DNA from: Setoptus koraiensis
Taxonomy: Eukaryota > Arthropoda
Assembly: GCA_048013815.1 (NCBI GenBank)
Contig: CM106585.1
Coordinates: 16,926,001-16,990,000, forward strand
Length of the DNA: 64,000 nt
Direction of reading: 5' to 3'
Below the pieces are notes generated by a model. That model ran no database searches. It saw nothing but the letters and a program-made list of their open reading frames with translations, and was not told where the DNA came from. Positions 22,280-32,134 of the stretch are shown in pieces; position 1 is the first letter of the stretch, and each line of letters begins with the position of its first letter. The position numbers and the translations under genes are program-made.

Positions 22280-23698
22280 TTAGTTTGCCTGACAAAATGC
22301 ACTGAACGTCATGATTTGCTCCATGTTTTTCTTTGCCGTTGATGTATGATTTTCTGATTCTTGTTTTGGCTGTTGGGAATTTGATATGGTGCTGCTGTTG
22401 TTATTTGTGTCGTCTCCGAAAGCAGCCGAACCGTTATAGTGATCAGGGCAACTGTATCCTCTTTTGCATTGACACAATATGTTTGTTGTGACATCTTCAA
22501 TGTTGAATGGTAGTTTTCTAACCGAATACAATTTGCAAGGCTCTTTACGCTGACACTTCAATCTAGTCTCTGGCGAACAAGCAAACGAGTAGATGTAGTC
22601 ATTTTGATTATCAGGCTTGTTGTTGTCGTTGTTGTTATTAGTTACAGTTGATTGCTGTTGTGATGTATTATTCAATGAACGATGATCTCGTAGATAAGCA
22701 ACACTGTTTGCGGGGCATTTACAATGAACATGCTGACTAATAGAATTATCCGTGGAATGCTTAATTAGTGTCCATGTGATATCATTGAAATAGGCGCAAG
22801 TTGGCAAATCTTTTGTTGATTCGCACAATTTTAATTGTTTGCTTGCATCAACTCTGATTGTTTTGCCGTCACTGGCATCTAGCGACATGGAACACTGACT
22901 ATTCTTGCATCTACACTGTCTCTCTAGCCACGGTTCTTGGCTGTTGAATGTGTCGATTTTGTTACAAACTGAATAGGGTTCACAATATCTCAATTCAACT
23001 TCTTTGCTTATGTTGACTGGATACACCAATTTTATGGGCGGCGTTGGTATCATGATACTGCTACTACTACTAAATAGTTGTTGTTGTTTTCTCAGATTAT
23101 CAACGCTATCTTGCAATGTTTCATTGAGTTCATCATTGTCAGATACACTATAGTCATCGTCATCGGTGTCTTCACTGGCGCTTGCGCCAATACTGTCATC
23201 GTTGGACACTGTATCATTGAGATTGGCATTAGTGTTTGAATTGTAAACACGATTGTTGTCGTCATTATTATTGGGTGTGCCAACAACTTGGCTCGATGAG
23301 TCTCGATTATTATCGCGCTGACTACTACTACTGCTAATTAGTGTAACAAGATAATTAAATTGTTCGTCAGTAACTATTGTATTGTCCTTGTTGCGTGTCG
23401 TTGTTTTGCTCGGCGTAATTGTGTTGAAATTGACCAATCTACTGGCGGCCAATTGTTGTTGCTGCTGATACTTCATGTTGGTGTTGTCGTGTTGAGGCTC
23501 CGGCTCGATGAACGATGAGGTCCGGTCTGCTGTTGGGAGGCCATTGAGTTTGCTTGTGGCCGATGTAGAGCTATCAACTACACATTCGAGCGTATGCAAA
23601 TTGTTCAAGATAATCAATGAGCAAACTAGCACAAGCCTGGCCACACAACAGCCACCGTTGCTAGTGCTATAGCTGTTTATAGGTGAGCACTTGTCCAT
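22280..23698 (-). CDS. Secreted Cys-rich protein, intronless paralogue (scoloptoxin-11-like/giant-lens-like)
   Basis: A 472-residue protein in one exon. A hydrophobic signal-like segment lies at about residues 20-37, followed by about 190 residues of Ser/Asn/Asp/Gln-rich linker. The Cys-rich region occupies about 225-470: RYCEPYSVC, RQCRCKNSQC, DASDGKTI, KLCES..LPTCAYF, TWTLI, HCKCP, FACSPETRLKCQRKEPCKLY and LCQCKRGYSCPDHY. An Asn-rich insert splits the region. Order and spacing match the partial gene at 1-1884. RLKCQRKEPC and CQC..GYSCP recall a conserved arthropod secreted family that includes centipede scoloptoxin(11), often labelled protein giant-lens. Lack of introns, against two phase-0 introns inside the Cys region of the other gene, suggests intron loss or retroposition. 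Function unknown; probably extracellular. Confidence 0.8.
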   Translation of the reverse strand: MDKCSPINSYSTSNGGCCVARLVLVCSLIILNNLHTLECVVDSSTSATSKLNGLPTADRTSSFIEPEPQHDNTNMKYQQQQQLAASRLVNFNTITPSKTTTRNKDNTIVTDEQFNYLVTLISSSSSQRDNNRDSSSQVVGTPNNNDDNNRVYNSNTNANLNDTVSNDDSIGASASEDTDDDDYSVSDNDELNETLQDSVDNLRKQQQLFSSSSSIMIPTPPIKLVYPVNISKEVELRYCEPYSVCNKIDTFNSQEPWLERQCRCKNSQCSMSLDASDGKTIRVDASKQLKLCESTKDLPTCAYFNDITWTLIKHSTDNSISQHVHCKCPANSVAYLRDHRSLNNTSQQQSTVTNNNNDNNKPDNQNDYIYSFACSPETRLKCQRKEPCKLYSVRKLPFNIEDVTTNILCQCKRGYSCPDHYNGSAAFGDDTNNNSSTISNSQQPKQESENHTSTAKKNMEQIMTFSAFCQAN

Positions 23699-24037
23699 TA
23701 TTTGTGGCTATTGTAACTGCCTATAAAGTGATAGAAGTTGTTTCTGTTGGTGTAGTGCAATTGAATTGATTTGTTGTAAACTGGTCGAAACAGTTACAGT
23801 AATTGATACTCTAATGAGTGGACACTGCAATGGGGTCACCGGCAGGTGCTTTTGCGAAGCAAACTTTGTGTACTTTTTAAGTGCTCAGGTGTATACTCAG
23901 GTGTATGGTGCAATAGTGGAAATATGAGTGATTTGGCGATATTTCGGTTGACTGTGTGCGAAACAATCGATTCAATGTTGGTTGTGCTCTATGTGGTCAT
24001 CAATGTATAATATGCTTTTTTTTTGTAATTGTGCTGC

Positions 24038-24045
24038 TATAAAAA
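24038..24045 (+). promoter_or_regulatory. TATA-box-like element TATAAAAA (plus strand)
   Basis: A clean TATAAAAA. The nearest plus-strand gene is Tapt1 3.7 kb away, so if real it would drive a distant 5' exon or a noncoding transcript. Could be chance in AT-rich DNA. Confidence 0.2.
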
Positions 24046-24489
24046 TTAGTGATCGCAACAGACGAGTAGTGAGAGTAGTGGCGCAATAAAAGTGATAATG
24101 CATTAGTGAACATCGATAGATACTATAAGTGGAAAGTGGCTGATTATATAGTGCACCTATATGCCGATGATCATGAATGGACGAGCCTTGGATGAGTTGT
24201 GCGGTGCGAGGTGAGAATGAGTCGATAGTATGAAGATGAAATCTGAGAGCATGAGTGATCTTTCGTTAATCTTTCGACAGAAAACACTGGCCGAGGCATT
24301 GGCGGTGCCAGCAGCGTACAGTATATAGTGGTGGCAGTGGTGGTAGTAGTGGCAGTAAAGTGAAAGAAGATGGTCTTCTCGACGGCGAGAACACGGCGAA
24401 CAGTGCGACGAGCAAAAAGAGGAAAGAACTTGCATGCGAGACAGAATATCGGCACAGAGAGAGCGAGAGAGATTTGAAGATAGGAATAG

Positions 24490-24640
24490 ACGAAAGAACG
24501 AACGAGCGAACCAACGAACCAACCAACGAGCGAACGAACCAACCAACGAAGCGTCCGCCGAACGAACCATTGAATGAGCGAACGAAGAAACGACGAAAGA
24601 AAGAATGAATGAACGAATGTATGAATGAATTAAAGAATTA
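24490..24640. repeat. Degenerate GAAC/CAAC/GAAT tetranucleotide array
   Basis: About 150 bp of gaacgaac, caaccaac and gaatgaat units. It gives Thr-Asn-Glu/Arg-rich spurious frames. Confidence 0.85.
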
Positions 24641-25223
24641 ATGAACAAACAAGCCAAACGAGCCAACTAGCGTCTATCTTTTGGCGTGCTGTTCGGTGTT
24701 CTCTTTCATCATCACCTGAGACTAGGCTAGCGTTTTTATGAATGAATCGAAGCATCATATTATTATCGTCGTAGCGTAGAGGCGGCAGCGCCAGCGATAC
24801 ATGAATGGACCGGCGAGAAGGAGACGCAAACAAATAACGATGGATCATAATTCATGGGCTCGCATACGCACCGCAGACACTCGCAGCTATACATTGATAC
24901 GCACACGCTCAAACGGCCAGTAGTATGACATATAAGACATAAGAATAAATAACCAGATAAATAGCTAGAAAAGCTGGAAAATAAATGGCACGAGCAAATT
25001 GACGCTCGCTGCCAACTATTTTCCACTGGCCGCGGTCCGCGGAGCCCGATTGAGCGGGCGACCGACTGGTCAGCAGTTTCGTCGGCAGTTCAGGGCTGGC
25101 AACAAGTTAGTGAGGCGAGGAGCGGATAATCAATCACCTATTGCTGTTAGCCGTCAGCGCGTCGCTTCGAATCCGCGCTTCTTTTGCGCTCACTTGGCCT
25201 GTCTCGCGTCTGTCTATATGTCT

Positions 25224-25224
25224 A

Positions 25225-25255
<31 letters not shown>
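25224..25255. repeat. (GTC)n microsatellite
   Basis: About ten GTC units; a nearby (TTG)9 array lies at 25351-25377. Confidence 0.9.
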
Positions 25256-25256
<1 letters not shown>

Positions 25257-26866
25257 TTGTCGTTGTCGTTGCCGCTGTCGCTGTTGTTGCTGCTGTCCGA
25301 GGCATTCCCTCACTCGACTGCTGTCCGAACTGTTGTGGCGATCGGCAAAGTGTTGTTGTTGTTGTTGTTGTTGTTGTGGTGCATGCCCAAGTGGCCATTT
25401 TGATGGCAATTGGCGGCAACTTGATCGTGCAAGATTGTAAATAGTGGACAAAGTGTGTGGATTGTGAGCGAGAATCGCCAAAGTGACACGCAGACGCGCA
25501 CGCCGAACACTGGCCGGCCATGAGGCGCTAGTCCAATTATAATTGTACATGACGAATAATTATCATACAACTGCTATGATAATGATTACCGCCACCCAAT
25601 ATTTCAGATCCACTTCCGACTGCACTTGCACTTGCTGCTGGTCGCTGCCATCGGCTTATATTGGCGCCCATTTGCTTGGGCTGGTTGAGTTGCCATTGGC
25701 CAGCCATTCAATAATCGTCGGCCGTTGAATAGATGAGAATATTTCACTTAATCGCTGTTGATCACAACAACAGCAGCAGCAGCAGCAACAACAACAACAG
25801 CGGCAGCATCGACAACACGATAGAACACACGAAACAGGCGAAATACAGGCGACTTCGAAACGAACGATATTGAAATATCGAGGAAACGAAGCAGTCGATT
25901 GGACGTTCCCAACTATCATCATAATTGTTATTGTTGCCTGTTAATTGCATGCTTCTTTCTTTCAACGAGCCCCATTGCCAACGTTGTGCTGGCGCTGGCT
26001 CGGCTCGCTCTCTCGGCACAATGAGACTTGAGCATCTTTTGTAAGACGGTGCCACATTGTGTGACGGTTAATTGAACGTTGAAAACACATTCGCTACCTG
26101 CATCCACAGCGACCGTTGTTGTTGTTGCTGCTGCTGTTGTTATTGCTGCTGTTGTTGCTGTTGTTGTTGTTGATCGTGGCCCAGAATGGCGCTCAAAAGG
26201 ATCAAGTGCAATGTTGAAACTCGCCCGAAAGACCATTATCACGAACGAGAACAATTGGTGAAAAAACTTTCACCACATGATGCTAATTAGACCAGTATAG
26301 GCACGACGGCTAGGAGACACCGGAAAGAATGCACCACCAGCCGAACGAGGCTAACGTCCAACGTCAGCTCCATGTGATCTGACAGCAGCAGCAGCAGCAT
26401 CAGCAACAACTCAAACTGATGTCTAGCAACAGGTTGCCAAGTCACGAAATCAGCACGATGGGTATTAATGAATGAAAATAGATCTCTTCTTTGATGAAGA
26501 TGATGCTGTTGCCAGGAAACACACACACACGCCAGATTTAGTGTGATACACAGAGCAAGACAAGTGATACCACAACGCTTCTTCTTCATAGGTGTTGCCT
26601 TGAGGTCAAGTTCAACAGGTAAACAAAAAGACGCTTCGCCAGACGAGTGCTCCTTTAATTACCATAGCCAACATCAATTATTACTTATATGCACCATACA
26701 ATATGCCCCTATAGTTTAGTTTATCTGTTTCAGCCCCCCTCCCCCTACTTCCGATTCCATTTTGAAGCCATCAAATATTGGGCACTATCATCATGATCGC
26801 CGTCAGAAGACAGCACCAATCACCAGCAAACAATCGGGCAGCTTATCTCTGTATTGTCTATAATAT

Positions 26867-26869
<3 letters not shown>

Positions 26870-26913
<44 letters not shown>

Positions 26914-26989
26914 CTTAATCACGACGATCACTAAGAAAGAGAGCGACCGTTGTAAAGTGTAATATATTTATCGCTCTCTCTCTCTCTCT
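26870..26989. repeat. (GA)n and (CT)n pair
   Basis: A 45-bp GA run (26870-26914) and a 17-bp CT run (26973-26989) are complementary and about 60 bp apart, so they can form a hairpin. Confidence 0.85.
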
Positions 26990-27744
26990 GTGTCCGTGTC
27001 TGTCTATCTGCAAACATAGATTATCGGCGCCAATCTCCAACCACGAAGCAAACATTCCATTCAAACAAATCAAAAAAGATTAACGTGTATCGTCGCTGCT
27101 GCTCCACCGTCCGACATATAAGCACTCCTCCCCTACAATAATTCCCTCCCTCTCTCTCTCTCTACCTCTCTTTCTCTCTCTGAGTTATTCCGATTATTAT
27201 AGAAGGCGAGCAAACGGAGGAAAGCTCTTGTCGTTGCCATTCGGCGCTTCTTCCGCTAGTCATATAGCCTTGGCGAAAATGGTCATATAAAAGTCGACTT
27301 ACACTCACTGTGCCGGTGATAAATGCGATATCGCCGGCATTAGCTAGCATGAGATTTTGGATGACATTGGCAATGATATAATGGCATCATGATGTTGTAA
27401 AGTAAGGTTGCTAAATAAACTTTTTGCCAACACCACTGGTATCATACCATTGGTATGGCCGGCCAGATTTCGCGCCAATTTTCCGGTTTGAATTTGGGCG
27501 TGCGCAGCACATCGAATAAATTGTGCGCAACTCTTTTTTACACCTGATGAAAAGGATTCCACTGGCTTCTATTGTCAGATTGATATTCGTCGTCTAGCTC
27601 GCTGTCCATTTATCTGCAACCACAAGTATTTATATATTTATTATATTGTTGGACATGATAAACAATTCAAAATATTGAGGATAAGATACTAGCAACGGTA
27701 ACAACACAACATACAAACATATCTCTCATGAACCCATGTCCTAG

Positions 27745-29232
27745 ATGCAATCTGTTTGGGATTATTTACACAGCGAGCTTCGTCGTGGTTACGTTTTAGA
27801 AAATGACGAACAACGATACGCTGAAAGGAGACAGAAATTCTATACATTTCTCAAGGTGCCTATTGAATTGGAAAAATTTATGGTGCAGGCATTCTTTCAA
27901 ATAGTTGATGCATTCTTATTTGTTTTTACAATATTACCAATCAGATTTACATTGTCATGCTGGTTCCTATTATCAAGACCATTCACTTCATTCTCATCAT
28001 CCAAATCAAAACATCAACAGACAACAACCAGCAACAATTCAACCATATTGCAACCGGCCGAAGTATGTGATCTATTGAAGGGCATCATATTGATCTGTGC
28101 CACACTACTAATAAGTCAAATTGATACATCATGGCTGTACCATATGATCAAAAGTCAATCAGTTATAAAATTGTACATATTCTTCAATATGCTAGAGGTG
28201 GCAGACAAACTATTGTCAACATTTGGCTGTGATATATTGGACGCACTATTCTGGACTGCAACAGAACCTCGTGATAGAAGAAGAGAATTGTATAGAGTCG
28301 TTCTACACTTGTTTGCGGCAATCATTTACGTAGTTCTACATAGCCTGCTTGTTCTATTACAGGCAACCACGCTCAATGTCGCCATCAACTCCAAAAACAA
28401 GGCCCTACTTACAATAATGATGTCCAATAACTTTGTTGAATTGAAGGGCATGGTGTTCAAGAAATTTGAAAAAAACAATCTATTTCATATGTCGTGTAGC
28501 GACGTGAGAGAGAGACATCATTATCTTGTATTATTGCTAATTGTAATCGCACAAACTCTGAAAGAGTACAACTGGAACGAGGAACAATTGTGGATATTAT
28601 TACCAGACTGCATGCTCATTTTACTATCTGAAATGGCTGTCGATTGGTTTAAGCATGCATTCGTCACTAGATTCAACGAAATTAACTGCGAGGTTTACAG
28701 GGAATACACGATAACATTGGCCTACGACCTGACCAGCAGCAAACTAAAGAGAGCCTATGCCGATCATTCAGATCTAGTTTCAAGGAGAATGGGCTTCATT
28801 CCGTTGCCACTCGCTGTACTGGTCGTAAGAGTCCTTTCTGCCTCTCTGATAATTAATTGTTGGCGGGGTTATATGTGCCTATTGTTAGCCTATCTATGCC
28901 TGTTGACATCGAAAATTCTAATCAACATTGTGTTGTTGGGTAAATCCTGCGAAATAATTGAGAAACATCGGGCACGTGAAAATCCAGAAAAGATGCAACC
29001 ACCTCCCAGACAATGTAATAGTCTGCCATCTAGCCGACACGGAAGCATTGAAAACATACCCAATTTGATCTCTTCTAATTATGCCAAGAGCACACCGCAA
29101 TCTCCCAGAACTAGTCTGGCCGATATCACCCTGCAAGCTCAAGCGATGCAAGAAAACTTGGAAAAGAGTTTCATATTTGCCAACTCTACCGTCTCATTGA
29201 CTAGTCTAAAAATACGACCAACCTCAGGATAG
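27745..29232 (+). CDS. Tapt1: TAPT1 family membrane protein (transmembrane anterior posterior transformation 1)
   Basis: A 495-residue protein in a single exon. ATG 27745 is preceded by an in-frame TAG (27742-27744). The whole chain follows vertebrate TAPT1: ELRRGYVLENDEQRYAERR near the N-terminus, LQPAEVCDLLKGIIL, QSVIKLYIFFNMLEVADKL, DILDALFWTATEPRDRRR, LLTIMMSNNFVELKGMVFKK, FEKNNLFHMSCSD, and MGFIPLPLAVLVVRV before the last membrane segment. Several hydrophobic helices are spread through residues 55-400, and a Ser/Pro-rich cytosolic tail follows. TAPT1 is a multipass ER/ciliary-base membrane protein needed for ciliogenesis and skeletal patterning in vertebrates. It is somewhat shorter than the human protein (567), mostly at the N-terminus. 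Confidence 0.95.
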   Translation: MQSVWDYLHSELRRGYVLENDEQRYAERRQKFYTFLKVPIELEKFMVQAFFQIVDAFLFVFTILPIRFTLSCWFLLSRPFTSFSSSKSKHQQTTTSNNSTILQPAEVCDLLKGIILICATLLISQIDTSWLYHMIKSQSVIKLYIFFNMLEVADKLLSTFGCDILDALFWTATEPRDRRRELYRVVLHLFAAIIYVVLHSLLVLLQATTLNVAINSKNKALLTIMMSNNFVELKGMVFKKFEKNNLFHMSCSDVRERHHYLVLLLIVIAQTLKEYNWNEEQLWILLPDCMLILLSEMAVDWFKHAFVTRFNEINCEVYREYTITLAYDLTSSKLKRAYADHSDLVSRRMGFIPLPLAVLVVRVLSASLIINCWRGYMCLLLAYLCLLTSKILINIVLLGKSCEIIEKHRARENPEKMQPPPRQCNSLPSSRHGSIENIPNLISSNYAKSTPQSPRTSLADITLQAQAMQENLEKSFIFANSTVSLTSLKIRPTSG

Positions 29233-29275
29233 ACATCGAACGAGAGTAACTCGAACGATTGATTGTTCATACTTT

Positions 29276-29880
29276 GACCGTCATAAAATCTTTTCCGGTG
29301 GGGTACGATCATTAGACGCCCATTCTTTACTTTTATTGTTCATTTTTTGACATCAAAGTCCGGGTTCTCAAACATTGCTTTGGATCTGTTGTCATCAAGC
29401 AGCGTACCGGTCTTCGCCGGTTCATCTTCATTTGACACTGCTGTTTTGTTATCATTAGTTTTCGCAATTCGCTTCTGGGGCTATTTGCCTTTTATTCTGC
29501 ATTAATTTTACCGCAGGTCTGTTGTTCCCATTCGGCAAATCTAATAATAACTTGACTGATAACTTGTATTCTGTTCTTTCGCTAATCCTCTGATCTGGCC
29601 TTAATCATATTGCGATGATATTCTTTGGACGAGAATGGATTCGATGCGACCAAAGTGCAGGGCCTGAAATCCATAAATATTGGACTGGTCACTATGTTTG
29701 TGCTAACATTTAGCATTTCCAAACCTTGTATCAGCCCGCTTCTGAGGCGTAGCTATTTGTTTTTCTTTAACAATTGACGCCTTTCCTATCCATCAACCAT
29801 TCGAGAATTGCTTTCCTCGTGCTCATATTGTAAATTCATACATTAGTAACTACGGGGATCAGAATATTAGTTGTCTCAAC
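29276..29880 (-). pseudogene. NOL10: NOL10 pseudogene (internally deleted genomic duplicate)
   Basis: This minus-strand segment matches the intact NOL10 gene at 34128-35687 at both ends but lacks the middle. 29276-29675 matches the 3' part: the FENPDFEVK end, the basic coiled region, and even 3' flank (ccgtcataaaatc, also at about 33986). 29680-29880 matches the 5' part (KIYNLSAGK...LIQDLEMPNVSTNIVTS region, to gttgtctcaac). About 1.0 kb of NOL10 (roughly 34463-35492) is missing at the junction. The frame is interrupted by stops and small indels, so no product is expected. The shared flank beyond the stop codon argues for DNA duplication followed by deletion rather than retroposition. By eye the copies are about 80-90% identical. 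Confidence 0.85.
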
Positions 29881-29941
29881 GCAATTGTTTTACATTGTAA
29901 TTAGTGGATACCAAGTGCTACAGAAGCCTTGATGAGCTCCT

Positions 29942-32134
29942 CTAACTGGCTAGGAATCCAATAAGATCTTTCTGGTCTTTGTTGTTGTCGCCAATGTTGT
30001 TTTTGTTGTCTTTGACTTGTTTTGATGCTCTACAATAATAGAAACAGCCTGCTACAGTCCAAACTATCGCAATAAGCATAATCCAGATGCCGATGTTGGC
30101 CCCATTCGGTATATTGATAATTAATGCTTGTTTTGAGGTCAAGGCCAGCATGGATTTTGTGTAATCCAGCTGAACTGAGCGCTGTCTAAAGTTTTTCTGG
30201 TGACTACTATTTATGGACTTGGGATTCACTGACAGCGTAAAATTTGCATAAGCAAAACCAATGGAGCTTTGGGCCTTACAAATGTAGGTTCCCTCGTCCT
30301 CTGGCGATAATTTTGTCAGTGACATGGTAGACACTCCGTCGCCGTCTTGTTTGTATATTATTCTCTTCTCTACGCCGGCGGGAATTTTCTTATATTTTTT
30401 GTCTTTATCAACGAAGCTCCACGACAGCACTGGACTAGGAATTCCGTATGTGGCACAAACAATGTCCACAGAACCATTCACACGGGCCCGAGTGTCTCTA
30501 GGCGCAGAGGTAAAATACGGATAAATATATGTGGTCATATCGATCGTTTTTGAATAGGCATTTCCGTATCTGTTTGACACAACGCATTGATATTCGCCAC
30601 TATAGGTCTCGTCGATATTGTCCAATTCCAGTGTTGTGCCCACTATTTCTCTGGTGGGGTCCGCCGGGTCTACCGTGCGCCCCTCCAACTCTGCGTACGT
30701 TCGATTCAGCAATCTAAATCCAAATCCTGGCACGTACTTTTGCCACGTTATCAATATTCTCTCTGCCGGACTGCTGGACTTGGGAACGCTAGCACGACAC
30801 GACAAACTGCTAGAATGACCCTTGATAAACAGCGATCCATTGACGGGCCTCTCGTCCAACAATACCGGCTTGCCAGGCTGGTCACAATAGGGTCTCCTCA
30901 GTCGCCATCTATAATCTTCTTCGAGAAGGTCCCGCAATTTGAGCATTCTCAACGTGTCCGGGTAGGCGCACATGGCCTCTTCGTGTCCGACAAAACTATG
31001 CTGCTGACCAACAACTTGCTGATTGGACGTTATTGATGTTGTTGTTGGTCCGGCGGCCGTTATTAGCCACTCAATGTCACAATCGCAAGTTATTCGTTGT
31101 GAGTCCATATCGAATTGCGTTAGTTTCACCAGATTGACAAATGAGGCCGGCTGCAGAGTTCTAATAGGGTTTTTGCGCATATCCAGCTCCCTCAAATTGA
31201 CCAAAGGCTCGAAACAATCCGACCTAATGGTGTCGATTTCGTTGTTTTGCAAATCTAATCGCTCCAATTCGGTGAGACCATTGAAGATGCCACTGGTTGA
31301 CTGTAGAACAACCTCCAATTTGTTGCTGCTCAGATCCAACGACTTCAACTGTCTCATGTGAACAAACGAATTTGGCTCTATGAAAGTCATGTAATTGTGA
31401 TGAAGCCTGAGATCTAACAATGATCTCAGATTGTGAAAATAGCTCTTAGTGATGCGCTTCAATTTATTGTGTCCCAACGACATATAATTAATGTTAGGCA
31501 CAAAACTCCAAAATGACCCATTAATTATCTCAATGCGATTGTGATTTAAGCTGAGTCTCTGCAAATTGATCAAACCAAATAGCCACTTGCCCGTTATCTC
31601 AGTCAACCTATTGCCATCTAGGGATAGATTCTCTAATAGATGCAAATCATAAAAGGCGCCGTCGCCTAATTTCTTGATGATGTTTCTCTTCAGTTTGAGC
31701 GTCCTTAAATGGGTATAACTCTCAAAGTAGGACTTTTGAACATCTAGCAGCATGTTTGAGGTGAAATTGAGATAACTGACTTCTTGGTGTAAATCTGACG
31801 GCACTCGATCTATGTTTAATTGTGAACAATCAATGATTAAATTTGGTGACTTGCATTTACACTTGAATTTATTGTTTGAGCATTCAGCGTAGAAATTGGC
31901 CAATGTTTGCTGGCCACTTGGTTGATTTAACTGGCTTTGTTGTTGTTGTTGTTGCTGCTGCTGCTGCTGTGTTGGTGCGTCGTCGACGCCTGAGTAGTTG
32001 CTGATTAGATCTAGTTCGTCTGACATTTGGTCTTGACCGAAAACGGTTGTGTAACATGACTCTTGTAGTAAAATTATCACTATCCACACAAATATGGATT
32101 GGCTCAAAGAATTGTATCGCGTTGTTGTTGCCAT
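29942..32134 (-). CDS. LRR-Ig single-pass membrane receptor (LRIG-like)
   Basis: A 730-residue protein in one exon. Residues 1-33 form a signal peptide; an 11-Gln run lies at 56-66; a Cys cap (CSNNKFKCKC...IDCSQL) at 84-104. Nine leucine-rich repeats run from about 118 to 345 (e.g. LENLSLDGNRLTEI, LQRLSLNHNRIEII, LERLDLQNNEIDTI), then a C-terminal Cys cap (CDCDIEWL...CAYP...YC) to 417. Two Ig domains follow, about 422-535 (SLSCRA...YSGEYQCVVSN) and 540-636 (VDIVCATYG...DEGTYICKAQ). A transmembrane helix lies at 681-700, with a 30-residue cytosolic tail. The order LRR-Ig-TM fits LRIG/lambik and kekkon-type receptors, but LRIG proteins have about 15 LRRs and three Ig domains, so orthology is open. 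Probably a cell-surface modulator of growth-factor signalling. Confidence 0.9.
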   Translation of the reverse strand: MATTTRYNSLSQSIFVWIVIILLQESCYTTVFGQDQMSDELDLISNYSGVDDAPTQQQQQQQQQQQSQLNQPSGQQTLANFYAECSNNKFKCKCKSPNLIIDCSQLNIDRVPSDLHQEVSYLNFTSNMLLDVQKSYFESYTHLRTLKLKRNIIKKLGDGAFYDLHLLENLSLDGNRLTEITGKWLFGLINLQRLSLNHNRIEIINGSFWSFVPNINYMSLGHNKLKRITKSYFHNLRSLLDLRLHHNYMTFIEPNSFVHMRQLKSLDLSSNKLEVVLQSTSGIFNGLTELERLDLQNNEIDTIRSDCFEPLVNLRELDMRKNPIRTLQPASFVNLVKLTQFDMDSQRITCDCDIEWLITAAGPTTTSITSNQQVVGQQHSFVGHEEAMCAYPDTLRMLKLRDLLEEDYRWRLRRPYCDQPGKPVLLDERPVNGSLFIKGHSSSLSCRASVPKSSSPAERILITWQKYVPGFGFRLLNRTYAELEGRTVDPADPTREIVGTTLELDNIDETYSGEYQCVVSNRYGNAYSKTIDMTTYIYPYFTSAPRDTRARVNGSVDIVCATYGIPSPVLSWSFVDKDKKYKKIPAGVEKRIIYKQDGDGVSTMSLTKLSPEDEGTYICKAQSSIGFAYANFTLSVNPKSINSSHQKNFRQRSVQLDYTKSMLALTSKQALIINIPNGANIGIWIMLIAIVWTVAGCFYYCRASKQVKDNKNNIGDNNKDQKDLIGFLAS

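Larger units (their letters stand above)
23699..27744. other. Noncoding region between the Cys-rich gene and Tapt1, rich in simple repeats
   Basis: This stretch holds the 5' flanks of two divergent genes. I see tetranucleotide, trinucleotide and GA/CT repeats and a TATA-like element, but no frame with a domain. The base just before the Tapt1 ATG reads CCTAG, which could be a splice acceptor, so a noncoding 5' exon of Tapt1 may lie here. Confidence 0.5.
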
